From JBFWQM01 sp050249455 (GTDB lineage: Bacteria; Pseudomonadota; Alphaproteobacteria; MPNO01; VGEU01), in assembly GCA_050249455.1 (NCBI GenBank), contig JBFWQM010000298.1, positions 1 to 5,821 on the forward strand: DNA of 5,821 nucleotides. The letters run 5' to 3'. The notes under the pieces are model-generated. The model worked only from the letters and a program-made list of their open reading frames with translations. It was not told the DNA's origin and did not search any database. The position numbers and the translations under genes are program-made. This document shows positions 1 to 5,085 of this stretch, piece after piece. Each line of letters starts with the position of its first letter. Within the stretch, counting starts at the first letter, position 1.

Positions 1-722
1 CGGCGGCCGTGCCGGCGCTGGCGCAGGACGGCGGCGTCGTGGTGTTCGCGGCCGCCAGCATGAAGAACGCGCTCGACGATGCCGCGAAGACCTGGCAGGC
101 GCAGGGCAAGGCGACCCGGATCTCCTACGCCGCGAGCTCGGCGTTGGCGCGACAGATCGAGGCGGGCGCGCCGGCCGACGTGTTCATCTCCGCGGACACC
201 GACTGGATGAACTATCTCGCCGAGCGCAAGCTCATCCGCGCCGACACGCGCCGCGACCTCCTGGCCAACAGGATCGTGCTGATCGCGCCGAAGTCGAGCA
301 CCGTAGCCACGAAGATCGCGCCGGGATTCCCGCTGGCCTCGCTCCTGGGCGGCGGCAAGCTCGCGATGGCGCAGACCGAGACGGTGCCCGCCGGCAAATA
401 CGGCAAGGCGTCGCTCACCGCGCTGGGCGTGTGGCCGTCGGTCGAGCGCAGCGTGGCGCAGGCCGAGAACGTGCGCGCGGCGCTTCTCCTGGTCTCCCGC
501 GCCGAGGCGCCGCTCGGCATCGTCTACCAGACCGACGCCGCGGCAGATGCCAACGTGCGGATCGTCGATGCCTTTCCGGCCGACACGCATCCGCCGATCG
601 TCTATCCGGTCGCGGTGCTGGCCGGCGCCAAGCACGCGGACGCTGCCGCCTTCGTCACCTTCCTGCGCAGCGACGCGGCGAAGCCGGCCTTCGTCAAGCA
701 GGGCTTCACCGTCCTCGATTGA
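1..722 (+). CDS. modA: Molybdate ABC transporter, periplasmic substrate-binding protein ModA (5' end missing)
   Basis: This protein binds molybdate (and usually tungstate) in the periplasm and delivers it to the ModB/ModC transporter. The frame is open from base 3 and begins inside a signal peptide ending in an Ala-rich stretch (AAVPALA, then QDGG), so the true start lies upstream. The GTG at 9 is unlikely to be the start. Family hallmarks follow: VVVFAAASMKNAL near the mature N-terminus (oxyanion-binding Ser), then SYAASSALARQIEAGAPADV with the second Ser pair, then FISADTDWM. Near the C-terminus LGIVYQTDA supplies the conserved Tyr, followed by YPVAVLAGAKHADAAAFVTFL. About 230 mature residues is normal for ModA. 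No modB or modC is visible downstream, so they would have to be upstream or elsewhere. The gene converges on a - strand set that also appears molybdenum-linked. Identification is firm; molybdate versus tungstate preference cannot be read from the sequence. Confidence 0.95.
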   Translation, partial: AAVPALAQDGGVVVFAAASMKNALDDAAKTWQAQGKATRISYAASSALARQIEAGAPADVFISADTDWMNYLAERKLIRADTRRDLLANRIVLIAPKSSTVATKIAPGFPLASLLGGGKLAMAQTETVPAGKYGKASLTALGVWPSVERSVAQAENVRAALLLVSRAEAPLGIVYQTDAAADANVRIVDAFPADTHPPIVYPVAVLAGAKHADAAAFVTFLRSDAAKPAFVKQGFTVLD

Positions 723-731
723 GGGCGAGCG

Positions 732-768
732 GCCCGGCGCCCGAGTTCAGTTAGCCCGGGCGCCGGGC
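732..768. terminator. Hairpin between convergent genes, possible bidirectional terminator
   Basis: A perfect 12-bp inverted repeat (GCCCGGCGCCCG at 732-743, its complement at 757-768) encloses a 13-nt loop. It lies just after the modA stop (720-722) and overlaps the last codons and stop (747-749) of the opposing gene. The stem is all G/C and would be very stable in RNA from either strand. Neither side has a U-tract, so intrinsic termination is uncertain; a transcription-pausing or mRNA-end-protecting hairpin is equally possible. Confidence 0.5.
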
Positions 769-1127
769 GGCGGCACCATGCCCGCCGTGTCGGCGATCGC
801 CTCGATCTCCGCCGCGTTGGTGCCGAACGAGACGGTGAAGCCGTCGTTGGTGCCGAGCGTCAGGATCAGCGACTGACCGTCGGGCGCCACCTCCACCGAC
901 CAGCCGCACAGCGGGTAGACCACCCGCAGCGAATCGTCGCGATACTGCCGCACCAGCATCTGGCGCAGCACCGTGGGCAGGGTCATCACCAGGCGGGAGA
1001 CCGCGTCGGCGGCGATCGCCAGCTCGAACGCCGCGCCGTCCGCCCCGGTCATGCCCAGCCGTACTTCGGACCCATCGTTCGCGACGCAGTAATGGGTCAG
1101 GCCGGCGCTTCGCACGATCCCTGTCAT
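747..1127 (-). CDS. Unrecognised 126-residue soluble protein, translationally coupled to the upstream exported protein
   Basis: I do not recognise this family. The start is the ATG at 1127-1125. It overlaps the TGA of the upstream gene in an ATGA junction (1124-1127), and no Shine-Dalgarno sequence precedes it, so it is probably translated by re-initiation after that gene. The same frame is open further upstream to 1493, but that stretch is antisense-type Arg/Gly-rich shadow of the neighbour and is not part of this protein. The product lacks a signal peptide and membrane segments and looks alpha/beta: ELAIAADAVSRLVMTLP in the first half, then a strand-rich C-terminal half with LILTLGTNDGFTVSFGTN at about residues 85-103. 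Two cysteines (HYC near residue 14, PLCGW near 73) are notable but form no known metal motif. The tight coupling suggests a role in the same process as the exported protein, yet the two would sit in different compartments. Confidence 0.8.
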   Translation of the reverse strand: MTGIVRSAGLTHYCVANDGSEVRLGMTGADGAAFELAIAADAVSRLVMTLPTVLRQMLVRQYRDDSLRVVYPLCGWSVEVAPDGQSLILTLGTNDGFTVSFGTNAAEIEAIADTAGMVPPPGARAN

Positions 1128-2197
1128 CGCACGCGCCGCCGCCGGCAGCGCAGCGCCGCGAAGGCGACCGCACCGATCAGCGCCACCGCGGCGCCAGGCG
1201 AAGGGATCGATGCGGCACGGAACACCTGCAGGCTGACCAGGTTGGAGACATGGCCACCCGCGTCGTCGCCCGGCACCACCAGCCGCGCAAAGCCGTCGGC
1301 GTCGAGCGGCTGGCCGTCCTGGCGGTAGGCGACCATGATCGGGTCGCCGCCGCCGCCGAAGCGTGGGTCGAGCTCGCCCAGCGCGAACACCGCGCGGTAG
1401 CCGTCGCCGCCAGTGGCGACCAGATACAGGCCCAGCACGTCGTTGCGCACCGCCGGATCGGTGACGAGGCCGGCCTGGGTCAGCAGCGCCCACAGAGGCA
1501 CGCCGGTGAAGGTGGCGGTCACCGGGCTGCCGCCCGACTTGTAGGTGACGGTCTGCGTGACCGAGGCGAGCGCTTCGACGTCGCCGAGCGTGATGGTGGC
1601 TGGCGCCTGCACCTCGCCGCCGACGGTAAACGCACTCGACGGCCCGCCGCCGGTCGCCGCCGCGGTGCGCGGTGCATCGAAGACCGCGATGCTGGCCAGG
1701 TTGGAGACGTAGCGCCCGCCGGCGTCGTCGCCCGGCACGGTGAGGCGGGCGAAGCCGCTGTCACCGAGCGGCTGGCCGCCGACCTGGTACGCGACCAGCT
1801 TCGGGGTGCCGCCGCCGCCGAACCGGGGGTCGATCTCGCCGAGCGACAGGACGGCGCGATAGCCGTCGCTGCCGGTCGCCACCAAATACTTGCCGAGCAC
1901 GTCGTTCTTCACCGACGGATCGGTGACGATGCCGGCCTGGCCGAGCAGCGCCCAGATGGTCGCGCCGGTGAAGGTGGCGGTGACGGGCGTCCCGCCGTTA
2001 CGGTAGGTGACCGTCTGGGTCACCACCGGCAGCGCCTGCAACGCGGCAAGGTCAATCGTGCCGGAATTGTAGACCTGTCCGGCCAGCAGGAACTCGGTCG
2101 TCGTCGGCAGCGCCTGTGCCGTGCCGGTCAGCGCACCGGCGAGCGCCAGCGCGACCGCCGCACGGGCCGCGCCGACCCAGATTCGATCGATCGTCAT
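1124..2197 (-). CDS. Exported protein with two tandem sulfite-oxidase-fold (molybdopterin-binding-like) domains and a C-terminal sorting/anchor segment
   Basis: The 357-residue product starts at the ATG at 2197-2195, with GGAGAG five bases upstream. Residues 1-29 form a signal peptide ending TAQA. Two domains follow (about 36-175 and 190-329), about 70% identical by eye. Each carries VTQTVTY, FTG..(I/L)WALL.QAG(I/L)VTDP, NDVLG.YLVATG.DGYRAV, LGE(I/L)DPRFGGGG, VAY....GQPL and GFARL.VPGDDAGG, then VSNL. This matches the oxidoreductase molybdopterin-binding (SUOX-type) fold pattern, where the equivalent segments are tGvpL, lvaYemNGepL and vrlvvPG. The only cysteine is in the tail (ALRCRRRR), so the family's Mo-ligating Cys is absent in both copies and redox catalysis of the classic kind is unlikely. 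Residues 330-357 are PSPGAA, a hydrophobic helix and an Arg cluster, resembling PEP-CTERM sorting signals. Role inferred: extracytoplasmic binding of a cofactor or oxyanion, probably Mo-regulated. Start and domain calls are secure; function is not. Confidence 0.87.
   Translation of the reverse strand: MTIDRIWVGAARAAVALALAGALTGTAQALPTTTEFLLAGQVYNSGTIDLAALQALPVVTQTVTYRNGGTPVTATFTGATIWALLGQAGIVTDPSVKNDVLGKYLVATGSDGYRAVLSLGEIDPRFGGGGTPKLVAYQVGGQPLGDSGFARLTVPGDDAGGRYVSNLASIAVFDAPRTAAATGGGPSSAFTVGGEVQAPATITLGDVEALASVTQTVTYKSGGSPVTATFTGVPLWALLTQAGLVTDPAVRNDVLGLYLVATGGDGYRAVFALGELDPRFGGGGDPIMVAYRQDGQPLDADGFARLVVPGDDAGGHVSNLVSLQVFRAASIPSPGAAVALIGAVAFAALRCRRRRVR
1211..1630 (-). repeat. Domain repeat 2 of the exported tandem protein
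   Basis: This encodes residues 190-329, the second copy, joined to the first by a short Ala/Gly/Ser-rich linker (176-189). It differs by a one-residue deletion (HVSNL in place of RYVSNL) and by scattered conservative changes. Its length and motif order are otherwise the same, which indicates an in-gene duplication. Confidence 0.8.
1673..2092 (-). repeat. Domain repeat 1 of the exported tandem protein
   Basis: This encodes residues 36-175, the first sulfite-oxidase-fold copy. It retains RYVSNL after the GDDAGG motif. About 91 of roughly 130 aligned positions match the second copy, counted by eye, and the DNA is also visibly similar, for example in the stretch encoding VTQTVTY and PVTATFTG. 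Confidence 0.8.
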
Positions 2198-2202
2198 GTT
2201 CG

Positions 2203-2209
2203 CTCTCCA
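2203..2209 (-). promoter_or_regulatory. Ribosome binding site of the exported tandem-domain protein
   Basis: On the - strand TGGAGAG precedes the ATG at 2197 with a 5-nt spacer, which fixes the start of the 357-residue protein. Confidence 0.7.
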
Positions 2210-2211
2210 CG

Positions 2212-2235
2212 CGTTATATTTATTAGAATATATCG
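2212..2235. promoter_or_regulatory. ModE-box-like palindrome 1, overlapping the -10 and start region
   Basis: The half-sites CGTTATATT (2212-2220) and AATATATCG (2227-2235) flank a 6-nt spacer and are complementary at 8 of 9 positions. The layout and core (CGNTATAT, N6, ATATNNCG) match the enterobacterial ModE operator as I recall it. The site covers the predicted -10 and transcription start of the exported-protein gene, a position expected to cause repression. A ModE-type regulator is encoded immediately upstream. Binding is inferred, not shown. Confidence 0.72.
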
Positions 2236-2255
2236 TGTGGAGGGCAGCGCCGCAA
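2227..2255 (-). promoter_or_regulatory. Predicted sigma70-type promoter for the exported protein and its coupled partner
   Basis: On the - strand TTGCGG (2255-2250) is followed after exactly 17 nt by TATATT (2232-2227), a five-of-six match to the -10 consensus with a weak -35. The start site would fall near 2220, giving a leader of about 23 nt. The -10 lies inside ModE box 1, and box 2 lies just upstream of the -35, so a regulator would act directly on polymerase binding. Confidence 0.5.
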
Positions 2256-2257
2256 AA

Positions 2258-2281
2258 GGATATATTCGTTTAGCTATATCG
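2258..2281. promoter_or_regulatory. ModE-box-like palindrome 2, upstream of the -35
   Basis: The half-sites GGATATATT (2258-2266) and GCTATATCG (2273-2281) have the same 9-N6-9 geometry as box 1, but only 6 of 9 positions are complementary. The right half keeps TATATCG intact. Its centre is 46 bp from that of box 1 and about 50 bp upstream of the predicted start. A second, weaker regulator site is the simplest reading. Confidence 0.55.
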
Positions 2282-2344
2282 ACGTGCGCGAAAGGTGTTG
2301 CGCCGGATCCCTCCGCCGCCTTGCCGCCGACATCGGTGGAAGCT

Positions 2345-2680
2345 TCAGGCCAGCACGCTCTCGATGCGGCGCAGGCGCTTGTGGAAGGCCTTGGTCGCCT
2401 CGGCCTCCATGGCGCGGTAGTCGCTGACCAGCTCGTGGCCGAACTCGGTCAGCTCGGCGCCGCCGCCGTGCGAGCCGCCGTGCATCTTCTGCACCGCCGG
2501 GCGGCGGAAGGTCTGGTTGATGTCGTCGACCAGGAGCCACGCGCGGCGGTAGGACATGCCCATCGCCTTGCCGGCAGCAGAGATCGAGCCATGCTCGCCG
2601 ATCAGCTCGAGCATGCGGATCTTGCCGTGGCCGATCGATCCCTTGTCGCCGAAGTCGAGGCGGAGCGTCAGTCGCGTCAT
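2345..2680 (-). CDS. ModE-type molybdenum-responsive regulator, DNA-binding domain only
   Basis: The 111-residue protein belongs to the ModE N-terminal (winged helix-turn-helix) family that controls molybdate uptake and molybdoenzyme genes. The helix-turn-helix spans about residues 31-53: GSISAAGKAMGMSYRRAW, the family hallmark, then LLVDDIN. The wing has GGGAELTEFG (72-81), and a C-terminal helix (82-110) probably mediates dimerisation. There is no Mop/TOBE domain, which in full-length ModE (about 260 residues) binds molybdate. Many proteobacteria carry such short versions, and how they sense metal is unclear. Two histidines lie at the wing base (MHGGSHGGG, 66-74). I chose the ATG at 2680-2678 because GAGGGA precedes it by 6 nt and the family begins at this point; an in-frame ATG at 2731 would add 17 unlike residues. 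The two ModE-like boxes just downstream are its likely targets. It could share a transcript with the downstream genes in addition to their own promoter. Confidence 0.88.
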   Translation of the reverse strand: MTRLTLRLDFGDKGSIGHGKIRMLELIGEHGSISAAGKAMGMSYRRAWLLVDDINQTFRRPAVQKMHGGSHGGGAELTEFGHELVSDYRAMEAEATKAFHKRLRRIESVLA

Positions 2681-2717
2681 GGTCGGTCCCTCGCCGGCCT
2701 GTCGTTGGAGCGCGCCG

Positions 2718-2723
2718 AGTATA
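2718..2723 (-). promoter_or_regulatory. Possible -10 element for the ModE-type regulator
   Basis: On the - strand TATACT matches five of six -10 consensus bases and lies 37 nt upstream of the chosen ATG, which suits a leader of about 30 nt. I see no convincing -35 at 16-18 nt upstream, and no ModE-box-like palindrome in this divergent region (2681-2821), so autoregulation there is not supported. Confidence 0.3.
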
Positions 2724-2766
2724 GCTTGCATGGCGACTCGCGCGCGGGGAACTTCGCCGCGCCGCC

Positions 2767-2795
2767 TTGCCGCTGCCCGCGCGCCGGTGCATAGT
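2767..2795 (+). promoter_or_regulatory. Possible sigma70-type promoter for the SMP-30 family gene
   Basis: TTGCCG (2767-2772) and CATAGT (2790-2795) are separated by 17 nt, each matching four of six consensus bases. The start would fall around 2802, just before the AGGAGG at 2808-2813. The fit is modest for a GC-rich genome. Confidence 0.35.
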
Positions 2796-2821
2796 CGCGC
2801 CCCGATCAGGAGGTGCCGGGG

Positions 2822-3703
2822 ATGGCCCGCTCAGCAACCCCCGACTGCATCGTCCGCGACCGCATGGTCCTGGGCGAATCGCCGCTGTGGTCGCCCGACC
2901 AGGCCGCGCTCTACTACGTGGACATCCACGGTCCGGCGATCCATCGCTTCGTCCCGGCGACCGGCCGGCGCGACTCCTGGGCGATGCCCGCGGCGATCGG
3001 CTCGATCGGGCGCGCCGCCGGCGGCAGGCTGGTCGCGGCACTGGCCGACGGCCTGCACCTGTTCGATCCGGCGACTGGCGCCCTGACGTCGATCGTCGAC
3101 CCGGAGCCCGACAAGCCGGCGCACCGGCTGAACGACGGCAAGGTCGACCGCGCCGGGCGCTTCTGGGTCGGCTCGCTGTGCGAGCCGGACTACGCGGCGG
3201 TCGGCGCGCTGTATCGGGTCGGCGGCGACGCGCGCGTCGCGCGCCTGCTCGACGGCCTGCGCATCCCCAACGCGCTGTGCTGGAGCCCGGACGACCGGAC
3301 GATGTACTTCGCCGACTCGCGCGAGCGCCGCCTCACCGCGTTCGACTTCGATCCCGCGGCCGGCGTGCCAACCAACCGGCGCGCGGTGGCCGCGGTGCCC
3401 GACGGGCTCGGGTCGCCCGACGGCGCCACGGTGGACGCCGACGGCGGCATCTGGAGCGCCCACATGTTCGGCGGCCGGATCACACGCTACATGCCGGACG
3501 GGCGCATCGACCGGGTGATCGAGCTGCCGGTGCGCCCGGTGACGTCGTGCTGCTTCGGCGGCGCGGACCTGCGGACCCTCTACATCACCACCGCGACCGT
3601 CGGGCTCGACGAGTCTGCGCTGGCGCAGCAGCCGCTCGCCGGCTCGTTGTTCGCCGTCGACGCCGGCGTGCAGGGGCTGCCGGAGCCGGTGTTCGGGGAG
3701 TGA
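2822..3703 (+). CDS. SMP-30/gluconolactonase/regucalcin-family lactonase
   Basis: Members are six-bladed beta-propellers that use one divalent metal to hydrolyse sugar lactones to aldonic acids. The 293-residue length is typical. Metal ligands expected from regucalcin are all visible: Glu19 in LGESPLW, Asn150 in IPNALCWSPDD and Asp200 in GSPDGATVDADG. Substrate-side residues Arg102 and Asn104 lie in HRLNDGKVDRAGRFWVG, and Glu121 is in SLCEPD. Near the C-terminus RPVTSCCFGG and LYITTA are further family signatures. There is no signal peptide, so it is probably cytoplasmic. I chose the ATG at 2822 because a perfect AGGAGG (2808-2813) precedes it by 8 nt; the in-frame GTG at 2813 overlaps that site. 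It is divergent from the ModE-type gene and heads the catabolic-looking + strand set. The lactone is unknown; gluconolactone, xylonolactone, arabinonolactone and similar compounds are all possible. Confidence 0.92.
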   Translation: MARSATPDCIVRDRMVLGESPLWSPDQAALYYVDIHGPAIHRFVPATGRRDSWAMPAAIGSIGRAAGGRLVAALADGLHLFDPATGALTSIVDPEPDKPAHRLNDGKVDRAGRFWVGSLCEPDYAAVGALYRVGGDARVARLLDGLRIPNALCWSPDDRTMYFADSRERRLTAFDFDPAAGVPTNRRAVAAVPDGLGSPDGATVDADGGIWSAHMFGGRITRYMPDGRIDRVIELPVRPVTSCCFGGADLRTLYITTATVGLDESALAQQPLAGSLFAVDAGVQGLPEPVFGE

Positions 3704-3757
3704 CGGATTCGATCCGGAGCGCGGCGCCCCTGGTGCAGCAACGCGATTGCGGCAGGC

Positions 3758-3795
3758 GCCCCCTCCCCCAACCCCCTCCCACGAGGGGAGGGGGC
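3758..3795. repeat. C-rich/G-rich intergenic palindrome with two competing left arms
   Basis: GCCCCCTCCCC (3758-3768) is complementary to 3785-3795, an 11-bp stem with a 16-nt loop. Inside the loop a second copy of CCCCCTCCC (3772-3780) can pair instead with 3786-3794, a 9-bp stem closed by a 5-nt loop. Two left arms therefore compete for one right arm. Similar C-rich palindromes are common as dispersed intergenic elements in GC-rich proteobacteria. It may end or stabilise the upstream lactonase transcript; no U-tract follows. Confidence 0.6.
3759..3780 (-). other. Canonical G-quadruplex motif
   Basis: Read on the - strand this stretch is four G-runs (3, 5, 5 and 5 Gs) separated by loops of A, TT and A. 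That satisfies the usual G3+N1-7 rule with very short loops, which favours stable folding. It lies on the template strand for the + strand genes, 51 bp upstream of the MFS start codon. The + strand would be able to form the matching C-rich i-motif. Confidence 0.6.
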
Positions 3796-3830
3796 TCGAC
3801 GTGCGCCGCCACGCGACGATCGGAGCCAGG

Positions 3831-5033
3831 GTGACGCCCTCGGATCCAACGCCCGCGCGCACGCGCTGGGGCGTCGTGGCGCTGCTGGTCGGCGTCGGCA
3901 TCGTGGCGGCGTTCCAGATGGGGAAGGCGGCGGGCGCGCTGCCGCAGCTGCGCGCCGACCTCGGCCTCGACCTGGTCGAAGCGGGCTGGCTAGTCTCGAT
4001 CTTCAGCCTGATCGGCGCATCGGCGGGCATGCTGGCGGGCTCGATCGCCGACCGGTTCGGGCGGCGCGAGGTGCTGCTGGTCGCCATCCTGCTCCTGATG
4101 CTGGGCAGCTACGGCACCGACGACGCGGTCACTTTGCTGATCGGCCGGGTGATCGAAGGCTGCGGCTTCGTCGCCATCGTCGCGGTGTCGCCGGCGCTGG
4201 TGGTGTCGGCGACCGCGCCGGCGGACCGCGGCCTGGCGCTCGCGATCTGGACCGTCTACCTGCCGGTCGGGCTCGCCACCATGATCGTCGGCGCGCCGCC
4301 GTTCATGGCGGAGGTCGGGGGCTGGCGCGACCTGTGGCACGCCAACGGCCTGCTCGCCGGCGCGATGCTGGCGGCGGCGGCGCTCGGCACCCGCGGCCTC
4401 GGGGCGCAGCCGGCCGGCGCGCAGCCGGCGCCGTGGGCGTCGATCCGCACCGTGGTGATGCGGCCGCGGTCGTTCCTGGTCGCGGTGCCGTTCGCCTGCT
4501 ACTCGCTCAACTTCCTGGCCGTCAGCGCCTTCCTTCCGACCTTCCTGATCGAGCGCCGCGGCGCGACGCCGGCGGAGGCCGGTGCGCTGGTCGCCGCCGC
4601 TATCCTGTGCAACGCGCTCGGCAACCTGGTCGCCGGAGCGATGATGCGCCGCGCCGTGCCGCCGTGGGCGGTCACCGCGATCGGCTGCGCCGCAATGGGC
4701 GTCACATCCCTCGGCATCTTCCCGGAGGTCCTGCCCGGCGCGCTGCGCCAGGCGTGCGCGATGGCGTTCCTGTTCTTCGGCGGCTTCGTCGCCCCATCGG
4801 TGCTGGCCTCCGCCGCCCGCCACGCGCCGTCGCCGGCGCTGGTCGGCACGTCGATGGGGCTGACCATGCAACTGGTCTCGACCGGCCACCTGTTGGGCCC
4901 GCCGGCGCTCGCCGCGGTGGTCGCCGTCAGCGGCAGCTGGGAGGCGGCCGCCCTCCTCACCTCCGCGCTGTGCACCACGGGTGTCATCGCCGCGCTGGCG
5001 CTGCGCCGGCTGGAGGCGCGGACACGCCCTTGA
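3831..5033 (+). CDS. Major facilitator superfamily transporter
   Basis: The 400-residue inner-membrane carrier shows about twelve hydrophobic segments. The first is at about 13-30 (WGVVALLVGVGIVAAF). The conserved loop 2-3 motif follows TM2 as GSIADRFGRR (70-79). A loop in mid-protein is rich in Ala, Gly and Pro, followed by the second six-helix half from about residue 215. Length and pattern fit a drug:H+ or organic-anion class MFS with some resemblance to CynX-type members; the substrate is not identifiable. I chose the GTG at 3831 because GGAG (3822-3825) lies 5 nt upstream and the protein then begins a normal 12 residues before TM1. Starting at the ATG at 3747 would translate the C-rich palindrome into a Pro-rich leader, which is implausible. 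It lies 127 bp after the lactonase gene and 52 bp before the lyase gene, so it may import the substrate of that pathway. Confidence 0.87.
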   Translation: MTPSDPTPARTRWGVVALLVGVGIVAAFQMGKAAGALPQLRADLGLDLVEAGWLVSIFSLIGASAGMLAGSIADRFGRREVLLVAILLLMLGSYGTDDAVTLLIGRVIEGCGFVAIVAVSPALVVSATAPADRGLALAIWTVYLPVGLATMIVGAPPFMAEVGGWRDLWHANGLLAGAMLAAAALGTRGLGAQPAGAQPAPWASIRTVVMRPRSFLVAVPFACYSLNFLAVSAFLPTFLIERRGATPAEAGALVAAAILCNALGNLVAGAMMRRAVPPWAVTAIGCAAMGVTSLGIFPEVLPGALRQACAMAFLFFGGFVAPSVLASAARHAPSPALVGTSMGLTMQLVSTGHLLGPPALAAVVAVSGSWEAAALLTSALCTTGVIAALALRRLEARTRP

Positions 5034-5085
5034 CGCGATCCCCGAAACTTGGCGCAGTGGCGCCGATTTGAACCCGGAGCCAGCC

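Noticed and set aside
1128..1493. Upstream extension of the 126-residue protein in the same frame
   Set aside because: The extension is Arg/Gly/Ala-rich and lies out of frame within the second domain of the exported protein. The ATGA junction gives a much better start.
2282..2344. Terminator between the ModE-type gene and the promoter island
   Set aside because: Only a 4-bp stem (CCGA/TCGG) and direct GCCGCC-type repeats are present. There is no stable hairpin and no T-tract, so I see nothing supportable in this 63-base stretch.
2681..2731. Alternative ATG at 2731 for the ModE-type regulator
   Set aside because: The extra 17 residues are unlike the family, and the ATG at 2680 has a well-spaced GAGGGA. 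The possible -10 at 2718-2723 would also fall inside the longer coding region.
1250..2794. 514-residue open frame on the + strand
   Set aside because: It runs antisense to the exported protein and the ModE-type gene, both of which have clear family motifs and ribosome binding sites. Its product is Arg/Ala/Gly/His-rich with no recognisable domain, typical of shadow frames in GC-rich DNA, and it crosses the operator region.
2831..4087. 418-residue open frame on the - strand
   Set aside because: It is antisense to the SMP-30 gene and crosses the intergenic palindrome and the MFS start. It has no start-site or domain support.
5051..5064. Small hairpin (5-bp stem, 4-nt loop) after the MFS gene as a terminator
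   Set aside because: The stem is too short, no T-tract follows, and the lyase ribosome binding site begins 12 bases later, so termination here is not supported.
5049..5080. TTCAAAT on the - strand (5066-5072 region) resembling a tRNA T-loop
   Set aside because: The flanking bases do not form a T-stem (CCGGG against CGGCG), and no anticodon or acceptor arm can be built around it. It is a chance match.
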